Source: Gammaproteobacteria bacterium (GTDB lineage: Bacteria; Pseudomonadota; Gammaproteobacteria; Thiohalorhabdales; Thiohalorhabdaceae). From it: a stretch of 21,752 bases of DNA. The notes below the pieces were generated by a model. The model had not been told where the DNA came from. It did no database searches and was given only the letters and a program-made list of their open reading frames with translations. This document shows positions 9,616 to 16,448 of this stretch, piece after piece. Where the stretch lies: positions 1 to 21,752 of the forward strand of contig JAHEOG010000117.1 in NCBI GenBank assembly GCA_018609925.1, in the 5' to 3' direction. The first letter of the stretch is position 1. The number at the start of each line of letters is the position of its first letter. Made by a program: the position numbers and the translations under genes.

Positions 9616-9645
9616 AACGCCAAGGCGTCAAGGCGCCAAGAAGGC
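9616..9645 (+). repeat. AACGCCAAGG-type repeat, left copy (faces DUF748 gene)
   Basis: A short array of the form AACGCCAAGG followed by variants of GCGCCAAG. It lies 10 bp after the DUF482 gene stop and is read left to right. The matching inverted copy lies at 12761-12797 on the other side of the DUF748 gene. The outer edge is preceded by AGGG (9612-9615). The rest of this 134-bp convergent gap (9606-9739) shows no terminator that I can support. Confidence 0.6.
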
Positions 9646-9739
9646 AATAGACGTTAATCGGGTCCCCAGAGAAGAGTCCCACTGCTGTTCCGGATTACCC
9701 CCCCCGGCCGGGCTCGACCGAGTCCCCTGACCCTGCTTC

Positions 9740-12619
9740 TCAGTCGGCGGCGAGAGCGATCTCCAGGACAACCGCGCCATTGGCCTCGACTTCAATGGGT
9801 GCCATCCACCCTACGCGATCGGGCTCGATCGCCGGGCGGTCGCCCTTACCCAGGATGAAATTGCGGACGGCGTCGGCGCGGGCCTGCCCCAGCGCTTCGA
9901 GGTCCTCGTCGGTGACGGTCTGGGCGGTAGTCACTTCAGTGGCTAGGTATTCGCGGTACGCGGTGGCGTCGAATTTCGGCGCCTCATCCTCTGCTGCCGT
10001 GGTGAAGCGCTCGCGGACGTCGGCGAGCGCCCGTTGCGGATACCGATCGGTAAACATCGCCTCCACCGTGTCGCTGGTTTCGGCGGCCTCCAGGCTCGGA
10101 TTGGCGACGTCGATGCCCGCCTGGTCCAGCCGCTCGACCATGGCGGCCCGGGCCCGCTGCCGCTGGAGAGCTGGACGGTCGACGTCGGGTGCGTACGGTG
10201 CGGGGAGCTCGATCGCGAGTGCGGGCCGTTTATCGAGAGCGGCGCGCAGGAGATTGAGGTCTTCCCGTTGCGCTGGTGCGACCTCGCTGGACCCCGGGGG
10301 GAAGGCCACCTTCGCGAGCTCGTCGGGGTCGGCGTCGCCGCCGACGAGGCTGGCCAACAGACTGAACGGGGAGCTGATAATGCCTTGCAGTATGTCCGTG
10401 AGGGCCTGTCGAATCGCTGGACCGAAGGAGAACTCGGGATCGTTGACGTTACCCTGGACCGGTATATCGACCCTGATCACACCGTCGCTATCCTTGAGCA
10501 GTGCGATGAGCAGACTAAGCGGCAGGTTCGTCGCGGCCGGATGTTCGAAGCGTTCACCCAGTCCCAAGTCGCGCAGGACCATGTGGTTGCTGGCGTCGAG
10601 ACGGCCGTCCTCCAGCTCGTAGCCGAGATCGAGGTCCATACGGCCCGTGGCGATCCGGCGGCCGGTGAACTGGACCGCATAGGGTGTCAACTCCGGGACA
10701 TCCAGGTTCTCGAAGACGAGATCGATCCGCGCGCGTCTGAGCGGATTCCACGGATTCAGCTCCCCGTTGATCCGGGCCTGGCCGTAATCCGCAACCTGGC
10801 CTTCCAGATCAACCCGCGCTGGCTCCTCCAGTCCGGGTGACAGCCGCGAGATACCACCTTTGAGCTGGTGCACGCGGGTGGCGAACGGCAGCGGCAAAGA
10901 ACGGTCCGTAAAGGCCAATACCCCACCGTCTAGGCGGACGCCGCCAATCACGATATCGAACGGCTCGGTGTCATCTGCCGGCGCCGTTTCCGGGGCGGCA
11001 GGCTGCTCGACCAGCAAATCGCCCAGATTCGTGCTGCGATCCTCGGCGATGAACACCCGGGCGGATGGCTGATCAATCCGGATGACCGAAAGCTCGAGTA
11101 CGCGCTCTCCGAGGCGGAAATCGATCTCATCGATGGCCAGCGCCTGCCAGCCCACGACATCCTCGTCATTGTCGCGCTCGCCGATGTCCAGTGCATCGAT
11201 CCGGGCGCTGCCGGCGTAGGTCAGCGGGTCGCCAGGACCGCTGTGCACCTCGCCTTCGGCGCTCAGGCTGCCGCTGTCGACCCGGACGCGGGCGAAGCGC
11301 TGGGCAAAAGGTTCCGCCAGCGCGAGCGCGAGACCGTCGACATCGAGCGTGGCGGCGAGGTCGAGCTCGGGCAGTAGCTGGACTTCACCATCGAAGGCGA
11401 ATTCCCCGCCCAGGTCGAATCGACCGCTGACCTGAAACGGCGACGGCTTCTCCTGTCCGGACGAATACCCCGAGATTCCGCCACTGAGCTCCCGCACGCG
11501 TGTGCCGGACGGCAGCGGCAGAGAACGGTCCGTTAAGGCCAATACCCCGCCATTGAGGCGGGCCTCGCCGACCACGATATCGAACGATTCGACCCCCTCT
11601 TCCGGCACGGCGGGTTGCTCAATAAGCAGTTCCCCCAGATTCGTGCTGCGGTCCTCGGCGATGAACACCCGGGCCGATGGCTGGTCAAGCCGGATGGTCG
11701 ACATCTCGAGCAAACGCTCTCCGAGGCGGAAATCGATCCCATCGATGGCCAGCGCGTGCCACGCCACGACATCCTTGTCATCGTCGCGCTCGCCAATGTC
11801 CAGTGCATCGATCCGGGCGCTGCCGGCGTAGGTCAGCGGATCGGCGGGGCCGCTGCTGAGCTCGCCTTCGGCGCTCAGGCTGCCGCTGTCGACCCGGACG
11901 CGGGCGAAGCGCTGGGCGAAAGGTTCAACCAGGGGGAGCGCGAGACCGTCGACATCGAGCGTGCCGGCGAGGTCGAGCTCGGGCAGTAGCTGGACTTCAC
12001 CATCGAAGGCGAATTCCCCGCCCAGCTCGAATCGGCCGCTGACCTGAACCGGCGCGGCGGCGTCGTCGGCGTAGATGAAATCGTCAAGCGAGAATTCGAT
12101 ATCCTCGAGCGCGATCGGCACCGTTGGGCCGCTCTGTTCGGGCCGGATGATGGCCCCCTCCGGCCCGGTGCGCGCCAGCGGCCGGCGTTGGAGCTCGGAC
12201 AGCAGACGGGTGAGACGGGTCTGTCCCGAGTCAAACTGTTCCTCGTGCAGGCGGGCGCCCTCCAGGCGCGCCGTTGGGATGACGGCCGACCACTTGAACA
12301 GGCTGGACCATGCCAGGTCGACGAACAGGCGCTCGAAGGTGATGAGCTCCTGGCCATCGACATCGTCCAGCGCGAGATCCTCTACCTCCACGGTGAGGGT
12401 GAACGGATTGGTGTGGACCGCCTCGATGCGCAGGTCGCGGCCGAGATCGTCCTCCGCCAAATTGACCGCAAAGTTGGTTGCCACCCAGGGCAGAACGAGG
12501 AAGCCGACCAGCGTGTACAGGGTCGCGACAATGATGACAAGCCAGAAACGGATTCGGCGCAGGTTGAGCCAGTACTCGCGGAGGTAGGACCAAACCGAGC
12601 GGGCGGTAATTGTCTTCAT
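9740..12619 (-). CDS. DUF748 / AsmA-like envelope protein
   Basis: 959-residue protein of the DUF748 family, related to the AsmA/TamB-type envelope proteins; members are mostly beta-rich and are thought to act between inner and outer membrane, with no settled function. An N-terminal membrane anchor is at about residues 23-45, followed by the DUF748 core (DLRIEAVHTNPFTLTVEVEDLALDD near 60). There are two near-identical middle repeats of about 204 residues, then the conserved tail (FEHPAATNLPLSLLIALLKD, IRVDIPVQGNVNDPEFSFG) and an OmpA-like end (FPPGSSEV, ALQRQRARAAMVERL). ATG at 12617-12619 is chosen because the next 20 residues lead directly into the anchor and AAAGGCGA precedes it; the frame is open for 34 more codons upstream. 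Rows I counted are about 60-62% GC, below the neighbours. Confidence 0.88.
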   Translation of the reverse strand: MKTITARSVWSYLREYWLNLRRIRFWLVIIVATLYTLVGFLVLPWVATNFAVNLAEDDLGRDLRIEAVHTNPFTLTVEVEDLALDDVDGQELITFERLFVDLAWSSLFKWSAVIPTARLEGARLHEEQFDSGQTRLTRLLSELQRRPLARTGPEGAIIRPEQSGPTVPIALEDIEFSLDDFIYADDAAAPVQVSGRFELGGEFAFDGEVQLLPELDLAGTLDVDGLALPLVEPFAQRFARVRVDSGSLSAEGELSSGPADPLTYAGSARIDALDIGERDDDKDVVAWHALAIDGIDFRLGERLLEMSTIRLDQPSARVFIAEDRSTNLGELLIEQPAVPEEGVESFDIVVGEARLNGGVLALTDRSLPLPSGTRVRELSGGISGYSSGQEKPSPFQVSGRFDLGGEFAFDGEVQLLPELDLAATLDVDGLALALAEPFAQRFARVRVDSGSLSAEGEVHSGPGDPLTYAGSARIDALDIGERDNDEDVVGWQALAIDEIDFRLGERVLELSVIRIDQPSARVFIAEDRSTNLGDLLVEQPAAPETAPADDTEPFDIVIGGVRLDGGVLAFTDRSLPLPFATRVHQLKGGISRLSPGLEEPARVDLEGQVADYGQARINGELNPWNPLRRARIDLVFENLDVPELTPYAVQFTGRRIATGRMDLDLGYELEDGRLDASNHMVLRDLGLGERFEHPAATNLPLSLLIALLKDSDGVIRVDIPVQGNVNDPEFSFGPAIRQALTDILQGIISSPFSLLASLVGGDADPDELAKVAFPPGSSEVAPAQREDLNLLRAALDKRPALAIELPAPYAPDVDRPALQRQRARAAMVERLDQAGIDVANPSLEAAETSDTVEAMFTDRYPQRALADVRERFTTAAEDEAPKFDATAYREYLATEVTTAQTVTDEDLEALGQARADAVRNFILGKGDRPAIEPDRVGWMAPIEVEANGAVVLEIALAAD
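10826..12049 (-). repeat. 612-bp tandem duplication inside the DUF748 gene
   Basis: Two adjacent copies, approximately 11438-12049 (N-terminal) and 10826-11437 (C-terminal), repeat with a period of 612 bp (204 codons). Anchor pairs that fix the period are 11029/11641, 11261/11873 and 11429/12041. About 200 nt aligned by eye from 11029 and 11641 differ at roughly 19 positions, with runs of about 40 identical bases. The C-terminal copy has a 12-nt in-frame insertion (the APADD segment), so the offset is 624 near 10891/11515. Protein copies share VSGRFxLGGEFAFDGEV, ARVRVDSGSLSAEG and ARVFIAEDRSTNLG. Confidence 0.93.
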
Positions 12620-12711
12620 GCATTCGCCTTTGCCACGCACGGCGCCCATACCGTCAGGCAAAGCGGGATTCGGGGCGTGGCGGTTTGGCTTTGGGATCGG
12701 ACCATTGGGGA

Positions 12712-12740
12712 ACCATAACAAGGTCCTACCTGATGGTCTG
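12712..12740 (-). promoter_or_regulatory. Possible extended -10 promoter for the DUF748 gene
   Basis: On the minus strand TGTTATGGT is an extended -10 (TGn followed by TATGGT, 12712-12717), with CAGACC 17 bp upstream as a weak -35 (12735-12740). It lies between the right-hand repeat and the gene, giving a leader of about 85 nt. The 202-bp gap 12620-12821 otherwise holds only the repeat at 12761-12797. Confidence 0.35.
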
Positions 12741-12760
12741 TTCCCTAATCCTCATATGGT

Positions 12761-12797
12761 CTCCTTGGCGTCTTTGGCGGCATGGCACCTTGGCGTT
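12761..12797 (-). repeat. AACGCCAAGG-type repeat, right copy (inverted)
   Basis: Read on the minus strand this begins AACGCCAAGG and continues with two further GCCAA-rich units. It is the inverted partner of 9616-9645 and lies 24 bp beyond the stop of the TraB-family gene. The base run AGGG follows its outer edge at 12798-12801, the same four bases that flank the left copy. Such GCCAAG arrays are, to my knowledge, common dispersed repeats in many bacterial genomes. Confidence 0.6.
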
Positions 12798-12821
12798 AGG
12801 GCCTTCGTCGTAAGTGGCGGT

Positions 12822-14069
12822 TCAGCCCACCAGATGGCCGACGATGCGGAAGCCGGCAACGTAGGTACCGATGGCGGAGCCTACGGTGGATAGGACGAAG
12901 ACGAGCAGGATGCGCGCCACGCGGTTGCGCCACCAGCCCCGGAGGCGTGCAACGTCGTGGCGCAGGGAGTCGAAGTCCTCCACCCGGGGGCGTCGCAGCC
13001 CCGTCTCGATCGCGGCCACCACCATGCCCGCCCCGACGGTGGGATTGAGGGAGGTCAGGGGAGCGGCCAGGAAGGCCCCGGCCACCGTCAGCACGTGGGC
13101 CCCTGCCAGAGCGGCCCCGAATGCGCTCAGGGCGCCGTTGATCACCACCCATTCCGTCATGAGCCGCAAGCCCAGCTCGGGGCTGCGCTGGAAGCCGATG
13201 ACGAAGCCGATGGCTACCACCGCCACCACCACCCAGGGGATGGCCCGGGTCCACCGGCGGGGCGGGGGCATCCGGTCCAGCTCGCCCAGCTCGGCCTCGG
13301 GGGAGCTTGCCGGCTCCTGGAGGCGCTCGGCCATGCCGGCGAGGTGGCCCGCACCCACCACGGCCAGGACCCGGCGAGGTCCGCCGGCTTCGGCCTCCTG
13401 GCGGAGACGCGCCGCCATATAGCGGTCCCGCTCTGTGATCAGGTAGTTGTAGAGGGCGGGGGATTGCTCGGCGAACTCGCCGAAGGTGCTCTCCAGCAGG
13501 TCGCCCTCCTTGAGGCGCTCGATGTCCGCCTCCTCGACGCGCTCGCGGGATAGGAACCCGGTCAGCAGGCCCCCAACCAGGAGCAGGCGCTGGAGCCAGG
13601 GCACCCCGCGCAGGAGGCGCCGCAGGGTAATCCCGACTTCCCGGTCGATGAGGTGAAGGGGGAGCCCGCGCTCTTCCGCGGCGTGGATGGCGGCCAGCAT
13701 CTCTGCACCCGGCTGGACTCCGAGCTGATCGGCCAGGCGTTGCTGGTAGGCGGACAGAGCTAGGTGCGCGGCCAGGGTGCCGGCCCGGCCTTCGCGGATG
13801 ATGCGGAACAGGTCCGTGTCCCGCCAGTTATCGGGCTGGGTGAGGGTCCGGTAGCGGCTCGCGCACAGCTCCACGGCGACCGCGTCGTAGCCCCCGGAGG
13901 CGATGTAGGCGCTCACCTCCTCGGTACTGGTACGGGAGACGTGGGCCGTTCCGAGCAGGGTGATCTCGGTCTCGCCGAGTCGGACCGTCCGTACCGGGCC
14001 CGCGGAGGGCTCGTCGGCGGCCGACTCGCTCGGGAGGCTGCTGGTAGGGTTGGCCATGGACTCGTTCAT
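12822..14069 (-). CDS. TraB/PrgY family membrane protein (TIKI-like fold)
   Basis: 415-residue protein. The N-terminal two thirds is the TraB/PrgY domain, related to the TIKI/EreA-ChaN-like putative metalloprotease group: LLGTAHVSRTS with H43, then E67 in VAVELCASRY, and VVGAGHLAGM near residue 240. The C-terminal third has hydrophobic segments at roughly 274-292, 305-325, 328-350 and 388-410, so it is likely an inner-membrane protein with a soluble head. PrgY in Enterococcus limits pheromone activity; the role of chromosomal homologues in proteobacteria is unknown. ATG 14069 gives the annotated start; ATG 14057 four codons on is an equally good candidate, and neither has a strong ribosome site. 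It is divergent from the ABC exporter with 51 bp between them. Confidence 0.88.
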   Translation of the reverse strand: MNESMANPTSSLPSESAADEPSAGPVRTVRLGETEITLLGTAHVSRTSTEEVSAYIASGGYDAVAVELCASRYRTLTQPDNWRDTDLFRIIREGRAGTLAAHLALSAYQQRLADQLGVQPGAEMLAAIHAAEERGLPLHLIDREVGITLRRLLRGVPWLQRLLLVGGLLTGFLSRERVEEADIERLKEGDLLESTFGEFAEQSPALYNYLITERDRYMAARLRQEAEAGGPRRVLAVVGAGHLAGMAERLQEPASSPEAELGELDRMPPPRRWTRAIPWVVVAVVAIGFVIGFQRSPELGLRLMTEWVVINGALSAFGAALAGAHVLTVAGAFLAAPLTSLNPTVGAGMVVAAIETGLRRPRVEDFDSLRHDVARLRGWWRNRVARILLVFVLSTVGSAIGTYVAGFRIVGHLVG

Positions 14070-14120
14070 GCTGATGGAGGAGCCCGCAATGGTACCGAAG
14101 GGCGGGGGCGGCGACTAATC

Positions 14121-15113
14121 ATGTCCGGCGGGCACCGACCGGTGGATAGCGGTTCCGACGTTCGGCTCCACCCTGCGGAGGCGCAGACTGCCAGCTTCCC
14201 CGGGGATCCTGCAGTGCACGGGCGAGGGCTCACCAAGCACTACGGCGGTGTCCCGGTGGTGGATGGGGTGGACCTGGAGCTCCGTGCCGGGGAGTGCTTC
14301 GGTCTGCTCGGTCCCAACGGCGCGGGAAAGAGCACCCTCATTCGCCTGATCCTGGGCCTGGCGCCACGCGATGATGGCGAGCTGGAGGTGCTGGGCCGGT
14401 CCGTACCCGACGCGATCCGCGCCATCCGAGCCCGCTGCGGGGTGGTTCCCCAGCAGGACAACCTCGACATCGATCTCACCGCGGCCGCCAATCTCCGGGT
14501 CTACGCCCGCTACTTCGGGCTGGGCGGGCCGGCGGTGGAGGCACGCATCGATCGCCTCCTGGCCTTCTTCCAGCTCGCCGATCGGCGAGGGGCCGAGATC
14601 GAGGCCCTTTCCGGGGGCATGAAGCGCCGCCTGATCCTCGCCCGGGCCCTGATCAACGACCCCGAGCTGCTGGTGCTGGACGAGCCCACCACCGGTCTGG
14701 ACCCTCAGGCCCGGCGGCTGGTCTGGCAGCAGCTCCGGCGCCTGCGACGGGAGGGTCGCACCCTGCTGCTGACCACCCATTACATGAGCGAGGCGGCCCG
14801 GCTCTGCGACCGGCTGGCGGTGATGGACGGCGGCCGGCTCCTCGCCCTGGGGACCCCGGAGGAGCTCCTGAGGTGGTACGTGGAGCCCTACGTCGTGGAG
14901 GTCCCCCTGGATGGGGAGGATTTCCAGCCGCTCTCGCAGGCGCCAGGCTGCCGGCTCCGGGTGACCGGGGATACCGCCTACCTCTACACCGACGACCCCG
15001 GACCGCTGGTGGACCGGGTCCGCACTGCCGGGTTCGATCCCCCCTACTGGCGGCCGGCTAACCTGGAGGACGTCTTCCTGGGGCTGACCGGCTACGAGCT
15101 CCGGGAGGACTGA
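14121..15113 (+). CDS. ABC-2 type exporter ATPase (NodI/DrrA/CcmA-like)
   Basis: 330-residue ATP-binding subunit of an ABC-2 exporter. Walker A GPNGAGKST is at about 64-72, the Q-loop region is VVPQQDNLD near 115, the ABC signature LSGGMKRR starts at 163, Walker B LLVLDEP is at 183-189 followed by TTGLDP, and the H-loop is LLTTHYMSEA. The domain order and the C-terminal LEDVFLGLTG ending are typical of NodI and related drug or polysaccharide exporters. ATG 14121 adds about 30 residues of linker before the ABC domain; GTG at 14214 is an alternative start. The frame is open back to 13764, but that is antisense to the TraB gene. The permease follows after 3 nt, so the pair forms a two-gene operon. 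Substrate cannot be predicted. Confidence 0.93.
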   Translation: MSGGHRPVDSGSDVRLHPAEAQTASFPGDPAVHGRGLTKHYGGVPVVDGVDLELRAGECFGLLGPNGAGKSTLIRLILGLAPRDDGELEVLGRSVPDAIRAIRARCGVVPQQDNLDIDLTAAANLRVYARYFGLGGPAVEARIDRLLAFFQLADRRGAEIEALSGGMKRRLILARALINDPELLVLDEPTTGLDPQARRLVWQQLRRLRREGRTLLLTTHYMSEAARLCDRLAVMDGGRLLALGTPEELLRWYVEPYVVEVPLDGEDFQPLSQAPGCRLRVTGDTAYLYTDDPGPLVDRVRTAGFDPPYWRPANLEDVFLGLTGYELRED

Positions 15114-15116
15114 GGG

Positions 15117-15902
15117 GTGGCTCCGCGATTGGCCCTAGCCATTCCCCATGGGCGCTCGGTCGCTGTCTGGATGCGCAATCTCCGGGTCTGGCGGCGCTAT
15201 GCCGTTCCCTCGCTGATCGGCAACTTCGGCGAGCCGCTCCTGTACCTGCTGGGCCTGGGCTACGGGCTGGGCCGCTTCGTCTCGGGGATGGCGGACATGC
15301 CCTATCTGGCCTACCTGGCCTCGGGGGTCCTGTGCGCCACCGCCATGAACACCGCCAGCTACGAGGGGCTCTACGCCGCCTATACCCGCATGACCCGCCA
15401 GGATACCTACGGCGCCATGCTGGCCACGCCGCTTCAGGTGGCGGACGTGGTGGCGGGGGAGGTGGCCTGGTGCGCCACCAAGGCGCTTATCTCCGGCGTC
15501 ACCCTGTTCGTCGTGGCCGGCGCCCTGGGGGCGATCCCGCTCGCGGGCCTCCCTTTGGCCGCCCTGCCGGTAGTCCTGCTGATGGGGCTGACTTTCGGCG
15601 CCATGGCCGTCCTGGTAACCACCCTGGCCCCTTCCTACGACTTCTTCCTCTACTACTTCACCGCCTTCATCACTCCCATGTTTTTGTTCTCCGGGGTCTT
15701 CTATCCGGTGGATACCCTGCCTGGGTGGCTGCAGGCAGCGGTGGTGGCCCTGCCCCTGTTCCACGGCGTGGAGCTGGTGCGGCCCCTGTTCTCCGGGGAG
15801 CTCCCGGACCCTCTGGCGGTCCATCTCGCCGTCCCGGCCATCTACCTGATCGGGGCCTTCCAGCTCGCCACCGTCTGCCTGCGGCGCCGGCTCCTGGTGT
15901 AG
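15117..15902 (+). CDS. ABC-2 type exporter permease (NodJ-like)
   Basis: 261-residue integral membrane subunit that pairs with the preceding ATPase. It shows the ABC-2 permease layout: an N-terminal amphipathic region with WMRNLRVWRRY, about six hydrophobic helices (roughly 35-55, 66-84, 110-145, 150-172, 178-200 and 232-255), and the NodJ-like MTRQDTYGAMLATPL segment between helices 2 and 3. A FLFSGVFYPVDTLPGWLQ motif precedes the last helix. It starts with GTG 15117 preceded by GAGG overlapping the end of the ATPase gene, so translation is probably coupled. It converges on the peroxiredoxin gene with 35 bp between stops and no obvious terminator. Confidence 0.93.
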   Translation: MAPRLALAIPHGRSVAVWMRNLRVWRRYAVPSLIGNFGEPLLYLLGLGYGLGRFVSGMADMPYLAYLASGVLCATAMNTASYEGLYAAYTRMTRQDTYGAMLATPLQVADVVAGEVAWCATKALISGVTLFVVAGALGAIPLAGLPLAALPVVLLMGLTFGAMAVLVTTLAPSYDFFLYYFTAFITPMFLFSGVFYPVDTLPGWLQAAVVALPLFHGVELVRPLFSGELPDPLAVHLAVPAIYLIGAFQLATVCLRRRLLV

Positions 15903-15937
15903 GAAGCCCGGTGAGGCCCGAATGTCCAGGGCGGGGC

Positions 15938-16408
15938 TCAGCCGGCCAGGGCGCGGAGCTGTTCCAGGACCGCCTCGGCGTGGCCCGCCACCTTCACGCG
16001 GGGATGGACGTGGCGGACTTTGCCCTGGCTGTCGACGACGAAGGTGGTCCGGCGCAACCCCGCGCCGCCCAACGGCCTCGGCTTGAGAACGCCGTAGGCA
16101 GCGCAGGCCTGTCCGTCGGGATCGGCCAACAGGGGAAAGGGAAGCTCGTTCTTGGCCGCGAAGCGCTCATGGCTCTTGAGGCGGTCCCGGCTGATCCCGA
16201 GGACCTCGGCTCCACGCTCCCGGAAGCGGGGATAGAGGTCGCGGAAGGCCTGGCCCTCCCGGGTGCAGCCCGGCGTGCTGTCCTTGGGATAGAAGTAGAT
16301 CACCACGGGTTGGCCCCGCAGCCCGGACAGGCGCACCCGACCCTCCCGGGTGGCCGGAAGATCGATCTCCGGGGCGCGGTCCCCTTCGCTTAGGGGCTTA
16401 TGGGCCAT
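15938..16408 (-). CDS. bcp: Thiol peroxidase, peroxiredoxin Q/Bcp family
   Basis: 156-residue cytoplasmic peroxiredoxin that reduces hydroperoxides. The active site is P41-K-D-S-T-P-G-C48-T, with T45 and peroxidatic C48. The resolving Cys found five residues later in E. coli Bcp is missing (G52-Q53 here). The only other cysteine is C102 in ACAAYGV, so the enzyme may act as a 1-Cys type or use C102 or an external thiol. The C-terminal RTTFVVDSQGKVRHVHP is standard. ATG 16406-16408 has GAGG 11 nt upstream. It is 40 bp downstream of the E2-E3 fusion gene on the same strand, and may be read from the pdh operon. Confidence 0.95.
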   Translation of the reverse strand: MAHKPLSEGDRAPEIDLPATREGRVRLSGLRGQPVVIYFYPKDSTPGCTREGQAFRDLYPRFRERGAEVLGISRDRLKSHERFAAKNELPFPLLADPDGQACAAYGVLKPRPLGGAGLRRTTFVVDSQGKVRHVHPRVKVAGHAEAVLEQLRALAG

Positions 16409-16422
16409 GGCTGGACCTCGGT

Positions 16423-16447
16423 GGCCGGGACCGGGCCGGGACCGGCC
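16423..16447 (-). repeat. Tandem and inverted GC-rich repeat between the E2-E3 gene and bcp
   Basis: CCGGGACCGGG at 16425-16435 is repeated as CCGGGACCGGC at 16436-16446, and GGCCGG (16423-16428) is complementary to CCGGCC (16442-16447). The transcript could fold into a strong hairpin just after the E2-E3 stop and before bcp. There is no U-run, so it is not a standard intrinsic terminator; it might slow decay or lower read-through into bcp. Confidence 0.4.
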
Positions 16448-16448
16448 C

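Noticed and set aside
9646..9739. Bidirectional terminator in the convergent gap between the DUF482 and DUF748 genes
   Set aside because: Only short imperfect complementarities (for example around GCTCGACCGAGT) and no T-run on either strand.
13764..14120. N-terminal extension of the ABC exporter ATPase
   Set aside because: This part lies antisense to the conserved TraB-family domain; ATG 14121 or GTG 14214 gives a normal-sized ATPase.
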